Assembly (NCBI RefSeq): GCF_002117125.1
Contig: NZ_CP019344.1
Coordinates: 2,198,501-2,262,500 of the forward strand
Direction of reading: 5' to 3'
DNA from: Nonlabens spongiae
GTDB taxonomy: Bacteria > Bacteroidota > Bacteroidia > Flavobacteriales > Flavobacteriaceae
DNA length: 64,000 nt
Each line of letters starts with the position of its first letter. Within the stretch, counting starts at the first letter, position 1. Positions 26,053-34,842 of the stretch are shown here, one piece after another. Made by a program: the position numbers and the translations under genes. The notes under the pieces are model-generated. The model worked only from the letters and a program-made list of their open reading frames with translations, searched no databases and was not told the origin of the DNA.

Positions 26053-28227
26053 CTACATTTTTATATCGCTGTTCTCTGGTAATTCCTCAAATCCCATATT
26101 GTACAGGGCAAATCCATAGATATCGGTCCATTCTTGAATTTGTTGCTCTGTTGACTTACCTGCTCCGTGACCTGCATCAGTTTCTATTCTTATAAGAGTA
26201 GGGTTCGATCCTTGCTGCTTTGACTGTAGCTCTGCAGCAAATTTGAACGAATGCGCTGGAACTACTCTATCATCATGGTCACCTGTTGTAATCATAGTTG
26301 CTGGATATTCCACTCCATCCTTGACATTGTGAATAGGAGAATAGCCTTTCAAGTATTCAAACATTTCCGGGCTTTCTTCAGCAGTTCCATAATCGTAAGC
26401 CCAACCCGCACCAGCGGTGAATTTGTTATATCGTAGCATATCCAAAACACCTACCGCTGGAAAAGCTACACCTGCAAGATCTGGTCTTTGAGTCATAGTA
26501 GCGCCTACCAGCAGCCCACCGTTTGAACCACCTTGAATGGCGAGGTAATCTGTCGAAGTATAATTATTTTCCTTTAACCACTCTCCTGCGGCGATAAAGT
26601 CATCAAATACATTTTGCTTTTGCATCTTAGTTCCGGCATCGTGCCATTTCTTACCATACTCACCACCACCACGTAAGTTAGCAACGGCATAAACACCTCC
26701 CATTTCCATCCACGCCGCTCTTGTAATCGAGAATGATGGATTCAGCGAAATATTGAAACCTCCATAACCATAAAGTATGGTGGGGTTTTTACCATTTAGT
26801 TCGAGTCCTTTTTTATGAGAAATGATCATAGGAATCTTGGTACCATCTTTTGATTTGTAGAAGACCTGCTTACTCTCATAGTTTTCGCTGTTGAACTTGA
26901 TTTCTGGCTTTCTAAACAGTTTTGAACTCCCTTCTTCAATGCTATATTTATAAATGCTAGAAGGTGTAGTATAATTTGTGAAACTATAATACAATGAGGT
27001 ATCATCCTCCTTAGCACTAAAACCACCTACATTGCCTATTCCAGGGAGTTCAACCTCACGTACTAAATTCCCCTCGTAATCATATTGCTTAACTTGAGAA
27101 ACAGCGTCAACCATGTATTCAGCAAAAATGTAGCCTCCTCCCGTAGATGGTGATAAAACATGATCTGTTTCTGGGATCAAATCTTTCCAGTTAGCTGGAC
27201 TAGGATCTTTTAGGTTAGTGGTTACAATTCTTTGATTGGGAGCATTGTAATCTGTTACTAACCACAGTTTATCACCCTCGTTGTGCAGTAAATAAGTATT
27301 AGTATCAAAATTATCTACCACGGGAATGAAGTCTCCCTTGCTATCCAGTTTCTTGATAAACATTTTATTACCATTTGTAGAAGTGCTGGCGGATATCACA
27401 AGATACTTTTGATCGTCTGTCACACCTCCACCTATGTAGCGGTATTTCTGGTCTGGTGTGCCACCAAAAACTACTTTATCCTCAGATTGCGGTGTGCCCA
27501 ATTTATGATAATACAATTTATGCTGATCAGTCATGGCGCTCAACTCGCTCCCATCTGGTTTGTCATAACTGCTATAATAGAACCCGTCAGTGCCTTTCCA
27601 AGAAACCCCAGAGAACTTTACATCCATTATGGTGTCGCCCAGTTTTTGCATGGTTTTGGTATCGAGGGTAATAATCTTTCTCCAGTCGCTACCTCCCTCA
27701 CTGATCATGTAGGCAAACAAAGAACCGTCTTTAGAAAAGCTAGACCCTCCTAGCGACGTGGTCCCTTTTTCACTAAAAGTATTTGGATCTAGAAAGACCT
27801 CCGCTTTTGAAACGTCTTCATCGTTTTTATGACGATAGATCACACTTTGGTTTTGGAGTCCATCATTCTTATAAAAATAGGTGTAGTCACCTTCTACAAA
27901 TGGAGCGCTAACCTTTTCATAATTCCAGAGCTCGGTGAGTCGGTTTTTTATGCTTTCGCGAAAGCGTATATCTGACAAGTAATCTTGAGTCACGGCATTT
28001 TGTGATTTTACCCATGCTCCTGTTTCCTCACTCATGTCATCTTCAAGCCAGCGGTAGGGATCTGCGACCTCGTTGCCGTGATAGATATCTACCGTATCCA
28101 CCATTTTAGTCTCTGGATACTTTATCATTTTATTTTCTGCTATTTGATTTTCTGACATTTCTTTGTCTTCATCTTTACAGGAAACGATTGCGAGAATTGC
28201 AAGCGCAGGTGCGATCCATTTTTTCAT
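26053..28227 (-). CDS. Prolyl oligopeptidase (S9A), probable lipoprotein
   Basis: Serine peptidase cleaving short proline-containing peptides. The 724-residue protein begins MKKWIAPALAILAIVSCKDE; the LAIVSC lipobox predicts lipid anchoring in the envelope. A seven-bladed propeller (about 95-450) precedes the alpha/beta-hydrolase domain with the nucleophile Ser568 in GGSNGG, the catalytic Asp in TTGDHDDRVVP near 652 and His in DAGHGAG near 687. YPETKMVDTVDIYHG and DPYRWLEDD are typical N-terminal family segments. A GCTTTCGCGAAAGC copy is read as RFRES. Confidence 0.94.
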   Translation of the reverse strand: MKKWIAPALAILAIVSCKDEDKEMSENQIAENKMIKYPETKMVDTVDIYHGNEVADPYRWLEDDMSEETGAWVKSQNAVTQDYLSDIRFRESIKNRLTELWNYEKVSAPFVEGDYTYFYKNDGLQNQSVIYRHKNDEDVSKAEVFLDPNTFSEKGTTSLGGSSFSKDGSLFAYMISEGGSDWRKIITLDTKTMQKLGDTIMDVKFSGVSWKGTDGFYYSSYDKPDGSELSAMTDQHKLYYHKLGTPQSEDKVVFGGTPDQKYRYIGGGVTDDQKYLVISASTSTNGNKMFIKKLDSKGDFIPVVDNFDTNTYLLHNEGDKLWLVTDYNAPNQRIVTTNLKDPSPANWKDLIPETDHVLSPSTGGGYIFAEYMVDAVSQVKQYDYEGNLVREVELPGIGNVGGFSAKEDDTSLYYSFTNYTTPSSIYKYSIEEGSSKLFRKPEIKFNSENYESKQVFYKSKDGTKIPMIISHKKGLELNGKNPTILYGYGGFNISLNPSFSITRAAWMEMGGVYAVANLRGGGEYGKKWHDAGTKMQKQNVFDDFIAAGEWLKENNYTSTDYLAIQGGSNGGLLVGATMTQRPDLAGVAFPAVGVLDMLRYNKFTAGAGWAYDYGTAEESPEMFEYLKGYSPIHNVKDGVEYPATMITTGDHDDRVVPAHSFKFAAELQSKQQGSNPTLIRIETDAGHGAGKSTEQQIQEWTDIYGFALYNMGFEELPENSDIKM
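27952..27966. repeat. GCTTTCGCGAAAGC palindrome copy 9
   Basis: In the prolyl oligopeptidase gene, read as RFRES. Confidence 0.95.
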
Positions 28228-28282
28228 TCTTATCGATTTTAGAACTGGGTTTATTTGACCTTCTAAAGATAGGAAACTTGAA

Positions 28283-29278
28283 CTAGCTCGTCACCAGCTC
28301 ATTTGCTATCAAGTACGATGCTATCTGAACTGCATTTGTGGCGGCGCCTTTGCGTAGATTGTCTGCAACGATCCACATGTTTAATGTTTTTTCTTGTGAG
28401 TGATCACGTCTTATGCGACCCACAAAAACATCGTTCTTACCATGAGCAGTCAAGGGCATAGGGTACAAATTTACATCTGTATTATCTTGAACGGTTACCC
28501 CTGCAGTCTCAGAAAGAATTTTGCGCACTTCGTTTATTTCAAAATCCTGCTCAAACTCTACATTTACTGACTCTGAATGCCCTCCCATTACAGGGATACG
28601 CACAGCTGTTGCAGTTACGGCAATGGATCTATCTCCCAGAATTTTTTGTGTCTCGCGGACCAATTTCATTTCCTCCTTAGTGTACCCGTTTTCCTCAAAG
28701 ACATCACAATGGGGCAATGCATTTTCATGTATGGGATAAGGATAGGCCATTTTATCTTTGATGCCGGCTGCCTCGTTTTGTAATTGCTGTACAGCGGCCA
28801 CACCAGTTCCCGTGATAGATTGATAGGTAGAAATTACGAGCCTTTTAATTTGGTACTTTGTATGAAGACCAGAGAGAGCGAGCACCATCTGGATGGTACT
28901 GCAGTTTGGATTGGCTATAATTTTATCAGATGGTTTAAGTTGGTCGGCATTAATTTCAGGAATAACGAGAGGTTTGTCCTGGTCCATACGGAATGCAGAT
29001 GAGTTGTCGATCACCGTAGTTCCAACTTCGGCAAACTTAGGAGCAAACTCTTTACTTACATCACCTCCTGCTGAGAAAAGAGCTATGTGTGGTTTTTTTG
29101 CGATAGCATCTTCCATCGAAACACATTTTAATGCCTTTTCTTTGAAAATTATTTCTTTACCTACGGATTTAGATGACGCGACTAGAATAAGTTCTGTCAC
29201 GGGTAAATTTTCCTCCTCAAGGACTTTCAACATTACCTGACCCACCATACCAGTAACTCCTACAACTGCAATTTTCAT
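28283..29278 (-). CDS. asd: Aspartate-semialdehyde dehydrogenase
   Basis: NADPH-dependent enzyme making aspartate semialdehyde for lysine/diaminopimelate, threonine and methionine synthesis. The 331 residues include the nucleotide-binding VGVTGMVG at the N-terminus, the active-site Cys126 in ANPNCST, and the GHSESVNVEF segment with a conserved His. Its length is normal. It has its own promoter (29298-29305) and stands upstream of the prolyl oligopeptidase gene with a 55-bp gap. Confidence 0.96.
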   Translation of the reverse strand: MKIAVVGVTGMVGQVMLKVLEEENLPVTELILVASSKSVGKEIIFKEKALKCVSMEDAIAKKPHIALFSAGGDVSKEFAPKFAEVGTTVIDNSSAFRMDQDKPLVIPEINADQLKPSDKIIANPNCSTIQMVLALSGLHTKYQIKRLVISTYQSITGTGVAAVQQLQNEAAGIKDKMAYPYPIHENALPHCDVFEENGYTKEEMKLVRETQKILGDRSIAVTATAVRIPVMGGHSESVNVEFEQDFEINEVRKILSETAGVTVQDNTDVNLYPMPLTAHGKNDVFVGRIRRDHSQEKTLNMWIVADNLRKGAATNAVQIASYLIANELVTS

Positions 29279-29297
29279 GATCTTAGAATTAAGCTCA

Positions 29298-29305
29298 CAA
29301 AAATA
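29298..29305 (-). promoter_or_regulatory. asd promoter, TAnnTTTG box
   Basis: TATTTTTG on the minus strand, 19 nt before the asd ATG. Confidence 0.55.
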
Positions 29306-29353
29306 TTATGGAGGGTCTAGTTCATAGGAGTCTTAAGAGGTTTTTATGAGATA

Positions 29354-29782
29354 CTATTTTACGATGCGCATATCCTCTAACTTCACAATTTTACTGCTTC
29401 CATTCTTTGTTTTCAGCACAACCACAGCTTGTCGATCGCTGATACCAAACATGCTGTCATCAAGCATATGTTGAGACTCGTCAAATACTACCAAAATCTG
29501 AGGGTTCTTATTCCCAATTTTACTGATCATAGAGGACTTCATCTGCCTGAAATAAGCATAGTCAATCTCGACTCCCTCAAACATAAGTGCTGAGAGATAC
29601 ATTCTGTAGACCTTAGTATCTTCAGCAGCGGCGTCTTGTCCGGTCATGATGTATGGTTGCTCAAATCTCACTCCCCAATCACGACTATCAAAGACCAAGC
29701 CCTTACTGGTTTTATAATTTTGATTAGAACACGAAACAAAAAATATAGTTAGTACTGTAAACACTATGGTAGACGCTTTCAT
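29354..29782 (-). CDS. Putative lipoprotein, tandem paralogue A
   Basis: Unknown function. The ATG at 29782 gives MKASTIVFTVLTIFFVSCSNQ, a lipoprotein signal with lipobox VSCS; the upstream TTG start (29803) adds seven residues before it. The mature part aligns with the next gene upstream: NYKTSKGLVFDSRDW against NYQNHKGLTFKSTDW, DRQAVVVLK against PDQAVIIIK, and IVKLEDMRI against IIKIEDIRV. So the two are tandem duplicates. It is about 140 residues and probably anchored in a membrane facing the periplasm. Confidence 0.7.
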   Translation of the reverse strand: MKASTIVFTVLTIFFVSCSNQNYKTSKGLVFDSRDWGVRFEQPYIMTGQDAAAEDTKVYRMYLSALMFEGVEIDYAYFRQMKSSMISKIGNKNPQILVVFDESQHMLDDSMFGISDRQAVVVLKTKNGSSKIVKLEDMRIVK

Positions 29783-29820
29783 GACCTGGAGGAATTGATT
29801 CAATTAAAGATAAATAAAAA

Positions 29821-29839
29821 AGCGAGGGACTACCTCGCT
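29821..29839 (-). terminator. Terminator between the paired lipoprotein genes
   Basis: AGCGAGG, a 5-nt loop and CCTCGCT, followed on the minus strand by a T run. It ends the upstream lipoprotein gene, so the two paralogues are probably separate units. Confidence 0.8.
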
Positions 29840-29865
29840 CTTTATCGAATAAATAAGATTAATCG

Positions 29866-30315
29866 TTAAACGCCCGCTTTAGTATAGAATGGAACTCTTA
29901 TGTCTTCTATTTTGATTATTTTCTGTGCTTGGAGAACCTTGATGATAATAACCGCTTGATCTGGTTCTAAATCGTAAGGAAAATCTGTGAGCTGATTCTC
30001 CATTATATCAAACCAGATTCTATAGCGAGGTTTCTCGCCATCTACAAACTCAACAGTTTGACTATGCATGCCATCAAAGTACACTTTTTCAATTTGAGAG
30101 TTTTTGAATAAATTGGCCGGGAGATAAAGTTTCTTTTGATTTTCACTACATGACTGACTCACTTCAGAAGTAATTAGAAAAGGTCGCTCTAACTTTTTAT
30201 CCTTTAGCCAGTCAGTACTTTTAAATGTTAAACCTTTATGGTTTTGATAATTCCTTGCTGGAGCACAAGATCCCAATGTTAGTACTACCGAGATCATAAA
30301 TAGAAAGGAGCGCAT
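29866..30315 (-). CDS. Putative lipoprotein, tandem paralogue B
   Basis: A 149-residue paralogue of the gene at 29354-29782. The signal MRSFLFMISVVLTLGSCAPA carries lipobox LGSC. The shared mature domain begins NYQNHKGLTFKSTDW and ends with IIKIEDIRV. A Cys in SEVSQSC is absent from the paralogue. No family was recognised beyond the pair. Confidence 0.7.
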   Translation of the reverse strand: MRSFLFMISVVLTLGSCAPARNYQNHKGLTFKSTDWLKDKKLERPFLITSEVSQSCSENQKKLYLPANLFKNSQIEKVYFDGMHSQTVEFVDGEKPRYRIWFDIMENQLTDFPYDLEPDQAVIIIKVLQAQKIIKIEDIRVPFYTKAGV

Positions 30316-30460
30316 TACATATCAATTTAGGGACTGTGAAGATAGTAATTTCCTTTACAGAACCTAGTTAAATCCTTATATATCAGTTAAATTACATGAA
30401 TCTTACTATTCAAAGAGTCCTAGTGTATTTTGTCGATATTCTAAGCATAACATCAAAAAA

Positions 30461-30482
30461 AAGCAGAACGATTGTTCTGCTT
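30461..30482 (-). terminator. Terminator of the ATP synthase operon
   Basis: AAGCAGAAC (30461-30469), loop GATT, GTTCTGCTT (30474-30482), with T-rich sequence following on the minus strand, 24 bp beyond the atpG stop. Confidence 0.9.
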
Positions 30483-30506
30483 TTTAAATATTTCTTTGAA
30501 TTAAAG

Positions 30507-31382
30507 TTAATCATTTAAGGCTTCAGCACCTCCTACGATTTCTAGAATTTCATTAGTAATTGCAGCCTGACGAGCTTTATTATATGTAAGCTTCAACTGA
30601 TCTCTTAACTCGGTTGCATTATCAGTTGCCTTGTGCATAGCTGTCATACGTGCTCCATGTTCACTGGCCCATGAATCCCTTACAGCTTTATACAGTTGCA
30701 TTTTGAGTGATTTAGGAATCAACTCTTCGATTATCTCAATCTTGGATGGCTCAAAGATGTAATCCATCTCTTTTTGCTTTTGCAAGGCCTCAGCATCTTG
30801 AGCTACTGGTTTAAGTGGTAAGAAATCCTCCGTACGGACGATCTGTGTAGCGGCATTCTTAAAACTATTGTATACGAGAATGATTTTATCAAATTCATTT
30901 GTCGCAAACAACTCCATTAATTCTTCAGCGATAACGGCAACATTTTCAAAGGAAATGTCATCAAACAGATCGCTTTTGTTAGATAGAACTGTTCCATCCT
31001 TACTCACGAAGTCGTTAGCCTTTTTACCTACGGTCATGTAGGATACCGCAACTCCCTTCAATTCATTTTGATTGAGACGGATCAATTCTTTAATAATATT
31101 AGAATTGAATGCACCCGCAAGACCTCTATTTGAGGTGACGGCCACAACAAGCGCTCTTTCCACATCTCTTTGCTCAGCATAAACGCTTCCAGCGTCCCCT
31201 TCAAGAGTTGAGCTTAAGCTCTGTAGTATTTCGGTAAGCTTATCAGAATACGGACGCATCGCTGTAATGGCATCTTGTGCCTTCTTGAGCTTTGCCGCAC
31301 TCACCATCTTCATCGCAGATGTGATCTGCATAGTTGAAGATACTGAGGAGATTCTGTTTCGTATTTCTTTTAAATTAGCCAT
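30507..31382 (-). CDS. atpG: ATP synthase gamma subunit
   Basis: Central rotor stalk of F1. The 291-residue protein has the paired coiled-coil ends of gamma: MANLKEIRNRISSV with ITSAMKMVSAAKL at the N-terminus, and MTAMHKATDNA followed by YNKARQAAITNEI at the C-terminus. VTSNRGLAGAFNS is the conserved middle segment. It is the last gene of the cluster and is separated from atpA by 413 bp that hold a four-helix-bundle gene. Confidence 0.97.
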   Translation of the reverse strand: MANLKEIRNRISSVSSTMQITSAMKMVSAAKLKKAQDAITAMRPYSDKLTEILQSLSSTLEGDAGSVYAEQRDVERALVVAVTSNRGLAGAFNSNIIKELIRLNQNELKGVAVSYMTVGKKANDFVSKDGTVLSNKSDLFDDISFENVAVIAEELMELFATNEFDKIILVYNSFKNAATQIVRTEDFLPLKPVAQDAEALQKQKEMDYIFEPSKIEIIEELIPKSLKMQLYKAVRDSWASEHGARMTAMHKATDNATELRDQLKLTYNKARQAAITNEILEIVGGAEALND

Positions 31383-31388
31383 TTTTTC

Positions 31389-31421
31389 TAATTAAGAATT
31401 TAGAGTGCTGAATTAAGAATT
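31389..31421. repeat. Left imperfect inverted repeat flanking the four-helix-bundle gene
   Basis: An AT-rich repeat, TAATTAAGAATTTAG...GCTGAATTAAGAATT, overlapping the 3' end of the four-helix-bundle gene and ending 6 bp from the atpG start. Its reverse complement resembles 31764-31798 (shared TAATTCAGCA and AATTC-TAATTA blocks). Confidence 0.6.
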
Positions 31422-31760
31422 GGTTGATTTAATAATACTAACGAGCAACCTGATAATTTCATCGAGCTGCTTATAGTAATTCTCAATTTTATAGTCTCTT
31501 GTAACATCTAAAACGTCCAACCAAAATTCTACTTCTTCAGCCTCCTTTAGTGCAATTTTTAACTTATTTGCAAAGTCTTTAGTACTCGAACCTCTTTGAG
31601 ACTCTCTAGTATTGGCACCTATACTTGTCCCAGCCCTTAAAAGCTGAGACGCGAGTTCATAATCTTTGTTTTCTTTCAGTTTATCACTTAGAAATACAAT
31701 CTGACAAGCAAACTCAAAAGTTTTATCAACTACGGCATTATTTCTTTTACGATATCCCAT
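31413..31760 (-). CDS. Four-helix-bundle protein (S23 / TIGR02436 type)
   Basis: A 115-residue all-helical protein with family marks FEFACQIVFLSDKL, YELASQLLRAGTSIGANTRE, FANKLKIALKEAEEVEFWL and LDEIIRLLVSIIKS. This family was first known as the protein in 23S rRNA intervening sequences and relates to the Avd protein of diversity-generating retroelements; its function is uncertain, with nucleic-acid binding proposed. No rRNA or reverse transcriptase is present here. Its placement between atpA and atpG, inside otherwise conserved operon order, is the striking feature. Confidence 0.88.
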   Translation of the reverse strand: MGYRKRNNAVVDKTFEFACQIVFLSDKLKENKDYELASQLLRAGTSIGANTRESQRGSSTKDFANKLKIALKEAEEVEFWLDVLDVTRDYKIENYYKQLDEIIRLLVSIIKSTNS

Positions 31761-31763
31761 TTA

Positions 31764-31798
31764 TAAATTCTGAATTCATAATTCAGCATTCATAATTA
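31764..31798. repeat. Right imperfect inverted repeat flanking the four-helix-bundle gene
   Basis: AT-rich sequence containing GAATTCATAATTCAGCATTC and ending TAATTA, where TTA is the atpA stop codon on the minus strand. Partner of the repeat at 31389-31421. Confidence 0.6.
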
Positions 31799-33370
31799 GT
31801 AACGTGAAGAAAGATCCTTTGCAACAGAAGTAAGCGTGTCTATTACTTCATCTGTCAATTTACCAGACTTGATGGTATCAAGAACACCTCTATGCTTAGC
31901 ATTCAAAAGCTCTAGATAGTCCTTCTCAAACTCTTTTACTTTTTCAACTGGCACATTTCTCAACAAGTTCTTAGAACCAGCATAGATAATTGCCACCTGA
32001 TCCTCTACTGTGTAAGGATTGTTTTGAGCTTGTTTCAAGATCTCAACGTTACGCTTACCTTTCTCGATGATGTTAAGTGTCGCAGCATCTAGATCACTAC
32101 CAAATTTCGCGAAAGCTTCCAATTCACGATACTGAGCTTGATCAAGTTTCAATGTTCCCGATACCTTCTTCATGGACTTGATCTGAGCAGATCCACCTAC
32201 ACGAGATACAGAAATACCTACGTTAATCGCTGGACGCACACCCGAGTTAAATAAGTCAGACTCGAGGAAGATCTGTCCATCAGTAATCGAGATTACGTTA
32301 GTTGGGATATAAGCTGATACGTCACCCGCTTGTGTTTCAATAATGGGCAGAGCCGTTAGCGATCCACCTCCTTTAACTAATGGCTTCAAGCTCTCAGGCA
32401 GATCGTTCATATTTTGAGCAATAGCATCATCATCAATCACTTTTGCAGCACGCTCTAATAGTCTTGAGTGAAGGTAGAAAACGTCACCTGGATACGCTTC
32501 ACGCCCTGGTGGACGGCGTAGCAATAATGACACCTCACGGTAAGCTACCGCTTGCTTAGATAAATCATCATACACAATAAGTGCAGGACGACCTGTATCA
32601 CGGAAGTATTCCCCTATCGCCGCACCCGCAAATGGAGCATATACCTGCATAGGAGCTGGGTCAGATGCATTTGCAGCAACGATAGTAGTGTAGGCAAGAG
32701 CTCCAGCTTCTTCAAGAACTTTTGCAATGTTTGCCACGGTAGAAGCCTTTTGACCTATTGCAACATAGATACAGTAAACAGGCTCACCAGCGTCATAAAA
32801 TTCTTTTTGGTTGATGATGGTATCAATACATACTGTAGACTTACCTGTCTGACGGTCACCGATAACCAACTCACGTTGTCCTCTACCTACTGGAATCATT
32901 GCGTCGATAGACTTGATACCGGTTTGCATAGGCTCTGTTACAGGCTGGCGATAGATTACTCCAGGAGCTTTACGCTCAAGTGGCATTTCATACAATTCTC
33001 CAGAGATAGCACCTTTCCCATCGATAGGCTCTCCTAGAGTATTTACAACACGACCTACGATACCTTCACCCACTTTAAGGGAAGCAATACGCTGGGTACG
33101 TTTTACGGTATCACCTTCTTTGATCTGTGTAGATGGTCCCAATAGAACGACACCCACATTATCTTCTTCAAGGTTCAGTACGATTCCCTCAAGACCGCTT
33201 TCAAAAGAAACCAGCTCACCATACTGGGCGTTAGAAAGACCGTAAACGCGAGCGATACCATCACCCACGGTAAGAACGGTTCCCACCTCGTCTAGAGAAG
33301 CGGTGGCGTCAAAACCTGATAATTGTTGCTTGAGTATTGCAGATACTTCTGCTGGATTTACCTCTGCCAT
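31796..33370 (-). CDS. atpA: ATP synthase alpha subunit
   Basis: Non-catalytic nucleotide-binding F1 subunit of 524 residues: P-loop [19 protein letters not shown], the DDLSKQA Walker B region, and [27 protein letters not shown] split across the catalytic interface. The conserved [10 protein letters not shown] codons happen to contain 12 bp of the GCTTTCGCGAAAGC palindrome (near 32105), here explained by codon conservation. It stands between atpH and the inserted four-helix-bundle gene. Confidence 0.98.
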   Translation of the reverse strand: MAEVNPAEVSAILKQQLSGFDATASLDEVGTVLTVGDGIARVYGLSNAQYGELVSFESGLEGIVLNLEEDNVGVVLLGPSTQIKEGDTVKRTQRIASLKVGEGIVGRVVNTLGEPIDGKGAISGELYEMPLERKAPGVIYRQPVTEPMQTGIKSIDAMIPVGRGQRELVIGDRQTGKSTVCIDTIINQKEFYDAGEPVYCIYVAIGQKASTVANIAKVLEEAGALAYTTIVAANASDPAPMQVYAPFAGAAIGEYFRDTGRPALIVYDDLSKQAVAYREVSLLLRRPPGREAYPGDVFYLHSRLLERAAKVIDDDAIAQNMNDLPESLKPLVKGGGSLTALPIIETQAGDVSAYIPTNVISITDGQIFLESDLFNSGVRPAINVGISVSRVGGSAQIKSMKKVSGTLKLDQAQYRELEAFAKFGSDLDAATLNIIEKGKRNVEILKQAQNNPYTVEDQVAIIYAGSKNLLRNVPVEKVKEFEKDYLELLNAKHRGVLDTIKSGKLTDEVIDTLTSVAKDLSSRY

Positions 33371-33445
33371 CTTTTGTTTTTTATTCTCTTTATTGTTTTA
33401 CGCTTTCTTATAGCTTCAAGCCCGGTAAGAGCTCATTAATAGTTT

Positions 33446-33461
33446 CGCTTTCGCGAAAGCG
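33446..33461. repeat. GCTTTCGCGAAAGC palindrome copy 10 (atpH-atpA spacer)
   Basis: A full 16-bp palindrome CGCTTTCGCGAAAGCG in the 110-bp gap between atpH and atpA; it would fold in the polycistronic message. Confidence 0.95.
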
Positions 33462-33480
33462 TAATTTTTTAATAATCTAT

Positions 33481-34017
33481 TTAATAACTAGCAAATGTTC
33501 TTTTAAGCTCACCGAACTTATTCTGAACACTTGCATTAATTTCTTTATCACCTACGCGTAACACAAAACCACCTATGATGCTAGGATCAATCTTCTTTTG
33601 CAAAGTGATTTCTTTACCGGCTAGCTCTTTAGCCTTGGCCAAAACTTTCTTTTCTAACTCAGGCGTGATTTCTACAGCTGTAGTAACCGTTGCAATCTCA
33701 CGTTTGTTCATCTCCTCAAAAAGCACCACGTAACTCATGGCAACGTCCTGAAGAATTTCTGATCTATTGTTCTCGACAAGAAGATTAAAAAGACCTTGAG
33801 TCAATGCATTTGAGCCCTTGAAAACTTCTTTGAGACCTGCCTTTCTTTTAGCGGCATTGATCAACGGACTAGTCAGGAAGTTTTGAAGATCCTTGCTTTT
33901 TGAGATGGTAACCATCACGTTTTTCATATCCTCGTTTACAGCAGCGGCTTCATTCTTGTCCACAGCAAGGGAAAGAATGGCTTTTGCATAACGAGAAGCT
34001 GCTCTGGATAGTCTCAT
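33481..34017 (-). CDS. atpH: ATP synthase delta subunit
   Basis: Peripheral-stalk subunit of 178 residues linking F1 to subunit b. SRAASRYAKAILSLA at the N-terminus and DPSIIGGFVLRVGDKEINASV near the C-terminus are family hallmarks. It begins 3 bp after the atpF stop. Confidence 0.95.
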   Translation of the reverse strand: MRLSRAASRYAKAILSLAVDKNEAAAVNEDMKNVMVTISKSKDLQNFLTSPLINAAKRKAGLKEVFKGSNALTQGLFNLLVENNRSEILQDVAMSYVVLFEEMNKREIATVTTAVEITPELEKKVLAKAKELAGKEITLQKKIDPSIIGGFVLRVGDKEINASVQNKFGELKRTFASY

Positions 34018-34020
34018 GTT

Positions 34021-34509
34021 CTAGATATTTGCTTCAGCGAGCATTTTATCAATTAGCGCAAGTTGAGCATCTTTTTCAGACAGTTCCTTACGCGTCACTT
34101 TCTCTGCGATCTCCACAGAAAGTTCTGCTACTTGAGATTTGATATCTGCAAGGGCTGCTTTTTTCTCGGCCTCAATAGCTTCTTGAGCGTTTGCGATGAT
34201 CTTGTCTGCTTTTTCTTGAGCCTGAGCAGATGCGTCTGCGATCATTTGCCCTTTGATCTCGCGTGCTTCCTTAAGCATCTCATCACGCTGCATTCTTGCT
34301 TCTTGAGCCGCAGCCTCATTTGACGCTTCTAAACGAGCCATTTCCACCTTTGCCTGCTCAGCAGATTTCAATGCGCTCTCGATTCCTTCTTCTCTTTCAC
34401 TAAGAGCAGCAAGTATAGGCTTCCATGCAAACTTACCTAGCAACACGATCAAGATGATCAGTATGATCGCCTGCATGATAAACAGCCCTGGGGAAAAATC
34501 TTCTAACAT
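34021..34509 (-). CDS. atpF: ATP synthase b subunit
   Basis: Peripheral stalk of F0: one N-terminal membrane helix (FIMQAIILIILIVLLGKFAW, about 10-30) followed by a long Ala/Glu/Lys-rich coiled coil to residue 162 (EREEGIESALKSAEQAK...). Normal length and position between atpE and atpH. Confidence 0.95.
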   Translation of the reverse strand: MLEDFSPGLFIMQAIILIILIVLLGKFAWKPILAALSEREEGIESALKSAEQAKVEMARLEASNEAAAQEARMQRDEMLKEAREIKGQMIADASAQAQEKADKIIANAQEAIEAEKKAALADIKSQVAELSVEIAEKVTRKELSEKDAQLALIDKMLAEANI

Positions 34510-34600
34510 AATAATTTTTGTAAATTAAAACTGAAAATGGAATAAAACACAACTTGCAACCAACCGTTACAAGTTGTGTTTCAAGATTACTGGCTCTTTC

Positions 34601-34813
34601 TTAAAGTACTTGACCTAAGATAAGTGCACCAAAACCAAGTCCTTCAAGAAGTGCTGCGATAATGATCATTGCAGTCTGGATTTTTCCAGCTGCTTCTGGT
34701 TGACGAGCGATAGCTTCCATCGCTTTTCCACCTATCATACCAAGACCGATTCCACCACCGATAACGACAAGACCTGCTCCAATTAGATTGTAATTTGCTA
34801 CTACAGTTTCCAT
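34601..34813 (-). CDS. atpE: ATP synthase c subunit
   Basis: Proteolipid of the rotor ring, 70 residues, two membrane helices. The first carries GxGxGxG packing (GGGIGLGMIGG), the loop ARQPEA contacts gamma/epsilon, and Glu57 (ALLEGLGFG) is the ion-binding carboxylate. The residue after Glu57 is Gly rather than the Ser/Thr expected of Na+-binding rings, so proton coupling is inferred. Confidence 0.96.
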   Translation of the reverse strand: METVVANYNLIGAGLVVIGGGIGLGMIGGKAMEAIARQPEAAGKIQTAMIIIAALLEGLGFGALILGQVL

Positions 34814-34842
34814 ACTCAGATTTAAAAATTAATAAAAATTTA

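Larger units (their letters stand above)
31389..31798. mobile_element. Putative cassette: four-helix-bundle gene with inverted flanks in the atp operon
   Basis: The gene at 31413-31760 and both AT-rich flanks form a unit of about 410 bp that lies exactly between the atpA stop and atpG start. TIGR02436 genes are scattered in Bacteroidota and also occur as intervening sequences in 23S rRNA genes, so independent insertion is plausible. No target-site duplication could be fixed by eye. Confidence 0.5.

Noticed and set aside
31413..31760. Possible 23S rRNA intervening sequence or diversity-generating retroelement
   Set aside because: No rRNA, reverse transcriptase or variable/template repeat nearby; only the protein family is shared.
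32105..32116. Partial GCTTTCGCGAAAGC match in atpA
   Set aside because: Only 12 bp match, and these codons encode the conserved [10 protein letters not shown] of alpha subunits; not counted as a repeat copy.
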